A DNA stretch of 25,109 nt from Deltaproteobacteria bacterium RIFOXYA12_FULL_61_11 (GTDB taxonomy: Bacteria; Bdellovibrionota_F; JAHFAK01; YA12-FULL-61-11): contig MGSU01000333.1 in NCBI GenBank assembly GCA_001799195.1, positions 1-25,109 of the forward strand. The letters run 5' to 3'. Shown here one piece after another: positions 7,800 to 15,195 of the stretch. Numbering within the stretch: the first letter of the stretch is position 1; each line of letters starts with the position of its first letter. Under the pieces are notes generated by a model. It saw only the letters and a list, made by a program, of their open reading frames with translations, made no database searches and had not been told where the DNA came from. Made by a program: the position numbers and the translations under genes.

Positions 7800-9674
7800 T
7801 CAGACCATGCGGTGGATTTCCTTCTTCATGGTCTTCCATTCGCCGGTCTTGGGAACGTAGGTGATGTTGGCGAAGCAGTTCCAGTCGTCCTTCATGCTCG
7901 GACAGTCGCTGCGGAAGTAGTAACCGGGCCACCTGGTCTCTTCGCGGAAGAGGATGGTGCGGACATGGGACTCGGCCTGCCAAGTGCGGTGGTAATTTTC
8001 CCAACTGCGCATCAGCTCGTGCAGGTCCTTGGCCGCGAGCTTCTCGGCGTCTTCTTTGAGCAGGGCGAGCAGCTCGAGAGCGCGCTCGAGATTGGCCTTG
8101 GAGGTCTTGAAGCCGTAGACCACGCCGCCGGCGTACTCGTCCATCAACTTCTGCAGGCGCACGATATAGCCGCGCGGCCGGATGTAGTTGGGGTTGATGT
8201 CCGGGTCGGTGCTGTAGCCCTTGAACTCCTCGAAACGGTTGATCGGAGCCAGGATCTTCGTCTTGAGGGCGTTGAGATCCGCTTCGGGCTGCATGAGAGT
8301 CGCGTTGTCCATAGCGAAGGCGGCCATGGCTTTGGCGGCGATGCGGCCCTCGGTGAAGGAGCCGGAGGAGAACTTGTGGCTGGAGGCGCCGGAGGCGTCA
8401 CCTGCCGCGAACAAGCCCTTCACCGTGGTCATGTTCGGGTAGCCCCACTTGTACGGGGTGTTCAGGTCCTCGGGTCCGCTGACCCACGCACCTGAACCAC
8501 CGGAGTGCGAGCCGATGAAGTACGGTTCGCAGGCCGCGATCTCGGACTTCTTCTCTTCGGGCTGCACGTTGAGCGATGCCCACATGTGGGCCTGGCTGAT
8601 GGTCATGTCGAGGAAGTCTTCCCAGGCTTCGCTCTCGAGTTCCTTCATCTTCTTCTTGAAGGCCTTCTGGTCGTCCTTGTAGGTCTCGGCGATCTTCTGG
8701 ATGGCCAACTCGGTGCGCATGTAAATGGGCTGCTTACCCTCGAACACGTCGAGCATCATGAGCCAGTTGCGCAGGTTCGCGGGCACCGGCTTGACCTTGC
8801 CGTAGGGGCCCCACTTCTCGAGCTCGGAGGCGCGGGTCTGCATGTAGTTCTCGTCGTTGGCGTTGGTCGCGATCGACTTGAACAGCAGGAACCAAGCCCC
8901 GACCGGACCGTAGGCGTCCTTGAAGCGGACCGGGATGAAACGGATCTCTTGGCAGGTCATCTCGGCGCCGGCCTTGAGGGTGAAATAAGCGCTGGAACCG
9001 GAGTTGAACGGCGGATACCAAGTGCGCCCGGCGCCTTCGCCCGAGCTGCGCGGCTTGAAGACGTGCACGGCGCCACCCATGCATGCGAGCACGGACTTTG
9101 CCTTGAAGACATAGTACTTGTTCTCGCGCACGCTGAAGCCCACGGCCCCTACGCAGCGATCGCCGTTCATGAGCGGCTCGACGATATAGACGCGTTCGTA
9201 GATCTGCCCGTTGGCGCCGAGCTCGGCCAGGGCGTTCTTGGCCGCTTCGGCCACGATCACCTTGTAGCTCTCGCCGTTGATCATGAGCTGCCAGCGTCCC
9301 TCGTGGACATAGGCACCCTTCTCGTCCTTCCAGATCGGCAGGCCCCATTTCTCGTAGAGATGGACGGTGCCGTCGACGTGGCGGGCGATGTTGGCGACGA
9401 GGTCGTCACGGGCCACACCCATGAGGTCGTTCTTCACATAGTTGACGTAGTCCTTGAGGGTGTTCTCGCCGTCCTTGAGGCCGACGTACTGGTTGATCGC
9501 CGAAAGACCCATGGCCACGGCACCGCTGCGGTCCATGGAGGCCTTGTCGACCAAGGTTACCTTGAGATTGTGCTTCTTTGCCCAGTGGGCGGCTTCGACC
9601 GCCGCACCGCAAGCGGCCATACCGCCGCCGAGGATGAGGATGTCGGTAGTGACTTCGATGGTCTGGAAATCCAT
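7800..9674 (-). CDS. aprA: Adenylylsulfate (APS) reductase alpha subunit (AprA)
   Basis: FAD-containing catalytic subunit of APS reductase, interconverting APS and sulfite plus AMP in the cytoplasm. The product is 624 aa, close to the known family length. The fumarate-reductase-type FAD motif is at residues 16-23 (GGGMAACG). The substrate-site segments FIPVRFKDAYGPVGAW (R250) and IGSHSGGSGAW (H390) match the positions of the catalytic Arg and His described for the Archaeoglobus enzyme. GDASGASSHKFSSGSFTEGR further marks the flavoprotein fold. AAGGAGG stands before the ATG. The gene is 27 nt after aprB, in the usual aprBA order. No AprM-like membrane protein is present; qmoABC downstream supplies the electron link. 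Confidence 0.97.
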   Translation of the reverse strand: MDFQTIEVTTDILILGGGMAACGAAVEAAHWAKKHNLKVTLVDKASMDRSGAVAMGLSAINQYVGLKDGENTLKDYVNYVKNDLMGVARDDLVANIARHVDGTVHLYEKWGLPIWKDEKGAYVHEGRWQLMINGESYKVIVAEAAKNALAELGANGQIYERVYIVEPLMNGDRCVGAVGFSVRENKYYVFKAKSVLACMGGAVHVFKPRSSGEGAGRTWYPPFNSGSSAYFTLKAGAEMTCQEIRFIPVRFKDAYGPVGAWFLLFKSIATNANDENYMQTRASELEKWGPYGKVKPVPANLRNWLMMLDVFEGKQPIYMRTELAIQKIAETYKDDQKAFKKKMKELESEAWEDFLDMTISQAHMWASLNVQPEEKKSEIAACEPYFIGSHSGGSGAWVSGPEDLNTPYKWGYPNMTTVKGLFAAGDASGASSHKFSSGSFTEGRIAAKAMAAFAMDNATLMQPEADLNALKTKILAPINRFEEFKGYSTDPDINPNYIRPRGYIVRLQKLMDEYAGGVVYGFKTSKANLERALELLALLKEDAEKLAAKDLHELMRSWENYHRTWQAESHVRTILFREETRWPGYYFRSDCPSMKDDWNCFANITYVPKTGEWKTMKKEIHRMV

Positions 9675-9701
9675 TAGTTCCTCCTTACGCTTCGAGTTCG
9701 A

Positions 9702-10139
9702 TCACAGCTTGTGCAGTTCCTTGAGTCCCAGCGAAGCGGGCTCGGTGAACAGCAACGGGCTCTTGAGGTCGGCGGTCGCGGTCGCGAAATCGCCGTGCGG
9801 CTTGGCGCTACCCTCGGGAGTAGTCCGGATGGGGAACTTGAAGCGCTTGATCGACCCGTTGCGGAACTTGACCGTCCACATGATGTCCTCGGAGCCGCGC
9901 AACGGGATGACCGACGCGCCTAGGGGCATGAAGTCGGAATAGCCGCGGACCTCGATCGCGTTCTGCGGGCATACCTTGGCGCAGCACTGGCACTCCCAAC
10001 AGGTGTCGGGTTCCTGGTTGTACGCCTTCATGATGTCCCGGTTAAGGGTCATCAAGTCGTTCGGGCATGCGTGTTGGCATGCCGTCTTGTCCTGGGCCTT
10101 GCATCCATCACACTTTTCAGCAATGACGAAAGTGGGCAT
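9702..10139 (-). CDS. aprB: Adenylylsulfate (APS) reductase beta subunit (AprB)
   Basis: Ferredoxin-like electron-transfer subunit of APS reductase, 145 aa. Two [4Fe-4S] clusters are indicated by C10-x2-C13-x7-C21-x3-C25 and C47-x2-C50-x2-C53-x3-C57, with an extra C52. The C-terminal tail (residues ~100-145) is the part known to wrap around AprA in solved structures. GAGGACC precedes the ATG. It is the first gene of the apr-qmo-dsr block, about 190 nt downstream of the PAS-LuxR gene. A sigma-54-like promoter and a leader hairpin lie in that gap. Confidence 0.96.
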   Translation of the reverse strand: MPTFVIAEKCDGCKAQDKTACQHACPNDLMTLNRDIMKAYNQEPDTCWECQCCAKVCPQNAIEVRGYSDFMPLGASVIPLRGSEDIMWTVKFRNGSIKRFKFPIRTTPEGSAKPHGDFATATADLKSPLLFTEPASLGLKELHKL

Positions 10140-10188
10140 TAGGTCCTCCTCACGTTAGGGTTGGATGGAATGCCGAAAGCACGGTATC

Positions 10189-10212
10189 GGACCTGCCTCG
10201 CGGCAGGGATCC
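10189..10212 (-). promoter_or_regulatory. GNRA-capped hairpin in the aprBA leader
   Basis: On the minus strand, CCTGCC-GCGA-GGCAGG forms a 6-bp stem closed by a GCGA (GNRA) tetraloop. Three further pairs (GGA/TCC) continue the stem beyond a 2-nt bulge. It is about 50 nt upstream of the aprB start and falls inside the transcript predicted from the sigma-54-like element. It may stabilise the mRNA. No riboswitch class is recognised. Confidence 0.45.
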
Positions 10213-10273
10213 TTCGTCGTCATAGGGGTCAGATGACCTCCAATGTCGTTGGCCCGGTGTAGAAAAATGCCAC

Positions 10274-10289
10274 AGCAATGACAAGCCCA
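10274..10289 (-). promoter_or_regulatory. Putative sigma-54 (-24/-12) promoter of aprBA-qmo-dsr
   Basis: Minus-strand TGGGCTTGTCATTGCT has the GG-N10-GC spacing of sigma-54 promoters. The TGG and TTGC-W halves match the TGGCACG-N4-TTGCW consensus (8 of 12 defined bases). The predicted start of transcription is near 10263, giving a leader of about 125 nt. The same stretch could be read as a weak sigma-70 promoter (TTGTCA-N17-TACACC, the -10 poor). A sigma-54 activator gene lies upstream in the same block, which favours the first reading. Confidence 0.45.
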
Positions 10290-10315
10290 CAAAATGGGTA
10301 AAGAATAGATATCAT

Positions 10316-10336
10316 ATAGGTACAAATAATACCTAT
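10316..10336. promoter_or_regulatory. Perfect palindrome upstream of aprB, candidate activator site
   Basis: ATAGGTA-N7-TACCTAT is a perfect 7+7 bp inverted repeat in an AT-rich island of GC-rich DNA. It overlaps the stop codon of the PAS-LuxR gene. Its centre is about 63 bp upstream of the transcription start predicted from the sigma-54-like element. No U-tract follows on the minus strand, so a regulator-binding site is more likely than a terminator. Confidence 0.45.
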
Positions 10337-11709
10337 TTTCTGGAGACTTCTTGGACCCGCGAGGTTTTCTCCTGACCGCGACGTTGTAACTGCTGGCGCT
10401 GGAGGTACCGCGACAGGGACTCCCCCTGGCTGGTCAATCCGAGCTTCTGGCGTATGCGTTTGCGATAGACATTCACCGTCCCCGGGGAGAGCCGCATCAG
10501 GGCGGCGATTTCCTTACTGCTCATGCCGCGGGCCACGAGATTGCAGACCTCGATCTCGCGCGGAGCCAGGACCGCGTACAAGGTCGTCTGGGTATCCTCG
10601 GGGAAGTCGATGATCTCGAGCAGGTTGTTCCGGATCACTGCCAGGTAGTCGCGTTCGATGGAAGTAGCAATCACCTCGAGGCGGTCGATGACCGGCAGCA
10701 CGGTGCGGCGCACGGCGCTGGAGAGCTGCAGGGTGAATTCTTTCCGATCGTGTTCGATCTGTCCGAGGATCTCTTTGAGGGCAATGTTCTTCTCGTTGAG
10801 CGCAGCCTTCTCCATGGTCAGGAGTTCGGTCAGTTCGATGAGCTTGACCTGGGTTTGCTTGTAGTTGGTAATATCGCGCAGAATGGCGCTGAAGTACCGT
10901 TCGTCTCCCGAACGCCAAGCCACGATGGACAACTCCATCGGGAACTCTTCCCCTCCCTTGCGCAGACCTTCGACCTCCAGGTCCTTCTCCGACTCCACCG
11001 TGCTCCCATGCGCGAAGAGGCGCGCGAAGCGTTCGGCATGGACCTCGAAGTAGCGAGGAGAGATCAGCTCTTGGATAGGATGCCCGAGGATCTCCTCGGC
11101 GAGGTAACGGAATACGGCCTCCGCACCCTTGTTCCACGACAACAGCCTACCACTCTCGTCGGCCAGGAGGATGGCGCTGTTGGAGAGTTGGGCAATGGCC
11201 TCGTAACTGGTCTCGAGTTGGTGCAATTTCTCTCGGACCCAGGTCTTCTCGGTGACATCTCGCAGTACCCGGACCAGGAACTCGGGCCGATCATCGAGGC
11301 CCTTGACGCTCTCGAGGTTGAGTTCGGCGGTGAAGCAGGTACCGTCTCCGCGGCGCAGGGTATACTCTGCCTGGAGGTGCCGAGAGGTTCGGATCAGTTC
11401 GGGCAAGGAGCGTTCGAAGGACAGGTCCTCGGACGAAATGAGGTCCGAGAACTCCACCCCCCCCCGTTCGATGGCCTCCGCGACCGTCCTCCCGAGCAAA
11501 GACAAGGCGTGCTCGTTGGCTGCCACGATAATACCGCGGAGATCGGTCAACACCACCGGTTCCGGGAGGTGCCGGATCAGGGTCTCGAGCCGATAACGGC
11601 GATCCCCGAGCTCCTTCTCGAGCACCTCGACCGCTGCAAGGCGCTGCTCAAGCGCGGTCCTTTCCTCGGGGTCCAATCTGTCGAGGGCTTTTTCGATCAG
11701 CACCTGCAC
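10333..11709 (-). CDS. PAS-PAS-LuxR-type transcriptional regulator
   Basis: A 458-aa soluble protein with two PAS domains: residues ~45-160 ending VRVLRDVTEK, and ~165-285 ending SAILRDITNYKQ, the usual PAC ends. A coiled-coil-like linker (~285-335) and a C-terminal LuxR/GerE helix-turn-helix (~375-440, LAPREIEVCNLVARGMSSKEIAALM then TVNVYRKRIRQKLG) follow. There is no receiver and no histidine kinase domain, so it may sense a ligand or redox state directly through the PAS domains. The start is GTG at 11709; an in-frame stop lies shortly upstream and the ribosome site is weak. It is co-oriented with and directly upstream of aprBA, so control of that operon is likely. The ligand is unknown. 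Confidence 0.88.
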   Translation of the reverse strand: MQVLIEKALDRLDPEERTALEQRLAAVEVLEKELGDRRYRLETLIRHLPEPVVLTDLRGIIVAANEHALSLLGRTVAEAIERGGVEFSDLISSEDLSFERSLPELIRTSRHLQAEYTLRRGDGTCFTAELNLESVKGLDDRPEFLVRVLRDVTEKTWVREKLHQLETSYEAIAQLSNSAILLADESGRLLSWNKGAEAVFRYLAEEILGHPIQELISPRYFEVHAERFARLFAHGSTVESEKDLEVEGLRKGGEEFPMELSIVAWRSGDERYFSAILRDITNYKQTQVKLIELTELLTMEKAALNEKNIALKEILGQIEHDRKEFTLQLSSAVRRTVLPVIDRLEVIATSIERDYLAVIRNNLLEIIDFPEDTQTTLYAVLAPREIEVCNLVARGMSSKEIAALMRLSPGTVNVYRKRIRQKLGLTSQGESLSRYLQRQQLQRRGQEKTSRVQEVSRK

Positions 11710-11826
11710 CCCGTCACCGTCATCGCCGAAGTCCTATCCTGCCGACCCTACTCCGGACCCTGGCAGGCAGCAAGCGCGAAGTGGCCACAGGGTTGTTTGA
11801 GCCCAGGTACAAAGAAGAACGAGGTT

Positions 11827-13173
11827 TCAGTCCCCCCAGTTCCCACCGTCCATCTCGTATTTGCTGATTTTGTTACACAGGCTCTGGCGAGTCATCTTGA
11901 GGATGGTGGCAGCCTTGCGTTTGCTGCCGCCGGACTGTTGCAGGGCAAAGCGGATGAGGCGTTGTTCGTAGTCGGAGACCAGACCGTAGAAGTCCCCACC
12001 GCGCAAGGGGTCGTCTCCCTCGCTCTCGACGACCGTCGGCTCGATGCGGCCAGAGCGCTTGATGGTCAGGTGTCTCGCCCCGATGGTGTCGGTATCGGTG
12101 ATGGCCACGGCGCGTTCTATCTCGTGCTCCAACTCGCGCACGTTACCCGGCCAGTGGTAATCCATGAAGGCTTGGATGACCTCGGGTTCGAGCACGATGT
12201 CCTTCTCGAGTTTCCGACCGAAGAAGCGGGCGAAGTGGTTGGCTAGGAGGGGAATGTCCACCAGGCGATCTCGCAGCGGCGCGATGTGGATGTTGATGAC
12301 ATTGATCCGATAGTAGAGGTCTTCGCGGAAATTGCCCTTCTCGACCTCTGCTTTGAGGTTGCGATTTGTGGCGAAGATCATCTGGACATCGACGTTGATG
12401 CTCTTGGTGCCGCCGACCTTGCGGAAGGTTCCACCCTCGATAACCCTGAGCAGCTTGGTCTGCATGTCCTTGTTGAGATCCCCGATCTCATCGAGGACCA
12501 AGATGCCCTTGTCGGCGATTTCGAATAGCCCGGGTTTGTCCAGGGTCGCACCCGTGAAGGAACCCTTGACGTGACCGAAGAGCTCTGCCTCGAGGATGCT
12601 CTGGGTGATCGCGGCGCAGTTCTCAATGACGAAGGGGCGATCCTTGCGCCGGCCGCAAGCATGAATAGCCCGTGAAACCAGTTCCTTGCCCGTACCGCTC
12701 TCGCCCGTGACCAAGATGGTGCTGTCGGTCCTGGCAACCTTGAGGATCAGGGTGATCATCTCGTGGATCTTCTTGCTCCGTCCGACGATGCCGCAGAAGG
12801 CGTCGAGCGCGCCCCGGTGGCGGTCGATGATGGAGACCAGCTCCTCGATGTTGATCGGTTTATTCACGAAGCCGTGGACGTGGCTATGGTTGATGGCTTT
12901 CTTCAACACCGCGGTGTCGGCGAAACCGGAGATGATCACCCGAAGGACCTCGGGGCGTCGACGTTGGCATTGCTCAAGGAATTCGACTCCCGACATCCCC
13001 GGCATGCGTTCGTCCGAAAGTACCACCTGGATGGGTTCGGCCTGCAGAAGCTCCAGGCCTTCTTCGGCGCTGTAGGCCTTGTACACAGTATATTTTCCGC
13101 GAAGTTGGCGTTCCAGGGCCTTGACCACGGGAATCTCGTCATCGACTATGAGCAGGTTGATCGGTGCGTCCAT
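11827..13173 (-). CDS. NtrC-family sigma-54-dependent response regulator
   Basis: A 448-aa three-domain activator. The receiver domain (1-120) has D11-D12, phospho-acceptor D54 (LSDERMPG), S82 and K105. The AAA+ domain (~130-370) has Walker A G157ESGTGKE, the sigma-54 contact loop G204SFTGA (GAFTGA with Ser in place of Ala) and Walker B LVLDE with D228-E229. The C-terminal Fis-type helix-turn-helix is SKRKAATILKMTRQSLCNKISKYEM. All residues for phosphorylation, ATP hydrolysis and sigma-54 contact are visible. No cognate histidine kinase lies in the window. It is followed after ~117 nt by the PAS-LuxR gene and then by the apr-qmo-dsr block, whose leader carries a sigma-54-like promoter. Confidence 0.95.
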   Translation of the reverse strand: MDAPINLLIVDDEIPVVKALERQLRGKYTVYKAYSAEEGLELLQAEPIQVVLSDERMPGMSGVEFLEQCQRRRPEVLRVIISGFADTAVLKKAINHSHVHGFVNKPINIEELVSIIDRHRGALDAFCGIVGRSKKIHEMITLILKVARTDSTILVTGESGTGKELVSRAIHACGRRKDRPFVIENCAAITQSILEAELFGHVKGSFTGATLDKPGLFEIADKGILVLDEIGDLNKDMQTKLLRVIEGGTFRKVGGTKSINVDVQMIFATNRNLKAEVEKGNFREDLYYRINVINIHIAPLRDRLVDIPLLANHFARFFGRKLEKDIVLEPEVIQAFMDYHWPGNVRELEHEIERAVAITDTDTIGARHLTIKRSGRIEPTVVESEGDDPLRGGDFYGLVSDYEQRLIRFALQQSGGSKRKAATILKMTRQSLCNKISKYEMDGGNWGD

Positions 13174-13214
13174 GCCTTTTCCATCGAGAGGGTTGACCGC
13201 CGGACTGGCCGAAG

Positions 13215-13243
13215 AGCATACCTGAAGCCTCGGCCCTTGTCGA
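13215..13243 (-). promoter_or_regulatory. Sigma-70-like promoter for the response-regulator gene
   Basis: Minus-strand TCGACA-N17-TATGCT matches 5/6 and 4/6 of the -35 and -10 consensus at ideal spacing. The predicted transcription start near 13208 gives a leader of about 35 nt. It lies back to back with the asd promoter. Confidence 0.45.
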
Positions 13244-13260
13244 CGAGGATCTCCCGTTCA

Positions 13261-13289
13261 TTGACAAACCTAGTGCCGCTCTCTATACC
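13261..13289 (+). promoter_or_regulatory. Sigma-70 promoter for asd-truA-AEC
   Basis: A perfect -35 TTGACA (13261-13266), a 17-nt spacer and TATACC (13284-13289). The predicted transcription start near 13296 gives a leader under 30 nt before the asd ATG. Confidence 0.65.
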
Positions 13290-13323
13290 CAACGCCGATA
13301 ATGCCGCACCTGGAGCCTCTACC

Positions 13324-14343
13324 ATGACCGCTTCGTATCGCCTCGCCATCGTCGGTGCCTCTGGGCTGGTCGGTCACGAGATCGTGGCCGTGTTGCAGGA
13401 ACGGGAGTTCCCGGTCGAGAGCTTGCGCCTGCTCGGCTCGGACCGTTCGCTCGGCCAGAGCCTGCGCTTCTGTGAGCATCAGATCCCGATCGACGTATTG
13501 GAACCCCGCAGCCTCGAGGACCTCGACCTCTGTTTCTTCACCGCCGGGGCCAAGGTCAGCCGGGACTTCCTGCCCCTCGCCGCTTCCCGGGGTATCTTCT
13601 GCGTCGACAACACCAGTGCCTTCCGCACCGATCCGGCCATCCCCTTGGTCGTCCCCGAGGTCAACGGTGACCTGCTCGATAAGGCACCCCGGCCGCGCAT
13701 TGTGGCCAATCCCAATTGCGTCGCCGCTCCCTTGACCCTGGTCTTGGCACCGCTGCTCCAAAAGTATGGTCTGCGCCGGGTCGTGCTATCGACCTACCAA
13801 GCCGTCTCAGGCGCTGGGCGTCGCGCCACCGAAGAACTCTCGGCCCAAGTGGTCGGCATGTTCAATACCGGCAGGATCGAGCGCTCTGTCTTCCCCCATC
13901 AGATCGCCTTCAACCTCATCCCCCAGATCGGCGACTTCGAGGAGGACGGGGCTACCGGCGAAGAGCGCAAGATCGTCGCCGAAACCCGCAAGATCCTGCG
14001 CAGTCCCGAAATGCGGCTTTCGGCCACCGCAGTCCGGGTACCGGTCTTCAATGGGCATTCCCAGTCGGTCAATATCGAATTAGACTCTCCGTATGACCTG
14101 GAGGAAGTACGGGACCTGCTCGATGCTCAACCGGGGGTACTAGTTCAGGACGCCCCCGCCGACCTCGACTACCCCATGCCCCTACCCGCCACGACCCGCG
14201 ACGAGGTCTTCGTCGGCAGGCTACGCCGCGACCCCTCGATCGACAACGGCCTCAACCTGTTCCTCTCGAGCGATAACCTGCGCAAGGGCGCGGCCTTGAA
14301 CGCGGTCCAGATCGCCGAACGGCTGCTCGCACCGGCCCGATGA
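13324..14343 (+). CDS. asd: Aspartate-semialdehyde dehydrogenase
   Basis: Converts aspartyl phosphate to aspartate semialdehyde with NADPH, at the entry to lysine/diaminopimelate, threonine and methionine synthesis. The product is 339 aa, as in the shorter bacterial type. The nucleotide-binding GASGLVG is at 11-17, the active-site NPNC has C132, and RVPVFNGHS holds the expected catalytic His. The ATG at 13324 immediately precedes the Rossmann strand and has GGAG 8 nt upstream. The frame stays open for more than 500 nt further upstream, but that part is antisense to the response regulator. Its stop overlaps the truA start (ATGA), so the two are translationally coupled. Confidence 0.95.
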   Translation: MTASYRLAIVGASGLVGHEIVAVLQEREFPVESLRLLGSDRSLGQSLRFCEHQIPIDVLEPRSLEDLDLCFFTAGAKVSRDFLPLAASRGIFCVDNTSAFRTDPAIPLVVPEVNGDLLDKAPRPRIVANPNCVAAPLTLVLAPLLQKYGLRRVVLSTYQAVSGAGRRATEELSAQVVGMFNTGRIERSVFPHQIAFNLIPQIGDFEEDGATGEERKIVAETRKILRSPEMRLSATAVRVPVFNGHSQSVNIELDSPYDLEEVRDLLDAQPGVLVQDAPADLDYPMPLPATTRDEVFVGRLRRDPSIDNGLNLFLSSDNLRKGAALNAVQIAERLLAPAR

Positions 14344-15191
14344 ACCAACGCGTTCTCCGGTTGGTGGTCCACTACCTCGGCGGAGCGTACCACGGTTTCC
14401 AGAGCCAACCCGCGGCGGCTTCGGTCCAACAGACCCTCGAGGAGGGCCTGTCCGAGCTGCTCGGCCAACCTCAACGCATCCACGGGGGTAGCCGTACCGA
14501 TGCCGGGGTTCATGCCCGAGGTCAGTGCATTTCCTTCAAGACCTTCTCCGCTCTGCCCTGCGCGGCCTTCGTGCGAGGGCTCCAGCACTTCCTACCCGAC
14601 GACCTCAGGATCGTCTCGGCCGAGGAGGTCGATCCGAGCTTCCATGCTCGCTGGTCCTCGCTGGGCAAGCTCTACCATTACCTGCTCAACCCTCACGAAA
14701 CCCAGCGCCTGCTGCTCGACCCGGTTTCCTGGTTCTATCCCGACCGGCTCGACCTCCCAGCAATGAACCAGGCCTGCGCATTCCTAGTCGGGAAACACGA
14801 CTTCTCTTCCTTCCGCAGCTCAGGCTGCGGCAGCAAGCACGCCGTGCGCACCATGTACTTTGCCGGTTTCGATGTCGTACCGGCAGGCCCCTGGGGGATC
14901 AACGCCATGGTGGTGCGGTTCTCCATTGCCGGGGATGCGTTCCTCAAACAAATGGTCCGCAGTCTGGTCGGCACCCTGGTCGAGGTCGGGCTTGGGGCTC
15001 TCTCGGTCGAGCAGTTCGCCGAGGTCCTGGCCGCCGGTGACCGCTGCGCTGCCGGCAAGACAGCCCCGGCCAGAGGCCTGGTCCTGGAGGAAATCTTCTA
15101 CACCGAAGAACGCCGCTTGGAGGTGATCGAGCACTTCCGTCGCCTCGGTCTCCCTGCTCTCGCCGACCCCACGGCCTTGCCGCGGCGCTGA
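14340..15191 (+). CDS. truA: tRNA pseudouridine(38-40) synthase TruA
   Basis: Isomerises uridines 38-40 in the tRNA anticodon arm to pseudouridine. The product is 283 aa. The conserved catalytic segment GGSRTDAGVHARGQ has the nucleophile D54. The N-terminal YLGGAYHGFQSQP and the later FLKQMVRSLVGTLVEVG are typical family blocks. The start codon shares ATGA with the end of asd. A truA gene next to asd is common in bacteria and supports the operon. The C-terminal extension after LVLEEIFY is about 30 residues and unremarkable. Confidence 0.95.
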   Translation: MNQRVLRLVVHYLGGAYHGFQSQPAAASVQQTLEEGLSELLGQPQRIHGGSRTDAGVHARGQCISFKTFSALPCAAFVRGLQHFLPDDLRIVSAEEVDPSFHARWSSLGKLYHYLLNPHETQRLLLDPVSWFYPDRLDLPAMNQACAFLVGKHDFSSFRSSGCGSKHAVRTMYFAGFDVVPAGPWGINAMVVRFSIAGDAFLKQMVRSLVGTLVEVGLGALSVEQFAEVLAAGDRCAAGKTAPARGLVLEEIFYTEERRLEVIEHFRRLGLPALADPTALPRR

Positions 15192-15195
15192 ACGC

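Noticed and set aside
8505-9677. 390-aa plus-strand open frame opposite aprA
   Set aside because: Lies entirely within aprA antisense and has low-complexity His/Val/Glu-rich sequence typical of a shadow frame.
10261-10290. Sigma-70 promoter TTGTCA-N17-TACACC for aprB
   Set aside because: The -10 half matches only 3/6; it is kept as an alternative to the sigma-54 reading and not listed as a separate feature.
10750-12246. 498-aa plus-strand frame opposite the two regulators
   Set aside because: It spans two real genes and their gap on the other strand and has no recognisable domain.
12763-13323. N-terminal extension of the asd frame
   Set aside because: The frame is open but antisense to the response regulator; a promoter, a ribosome site and the Rossmann start all point to the ATG at 13324.
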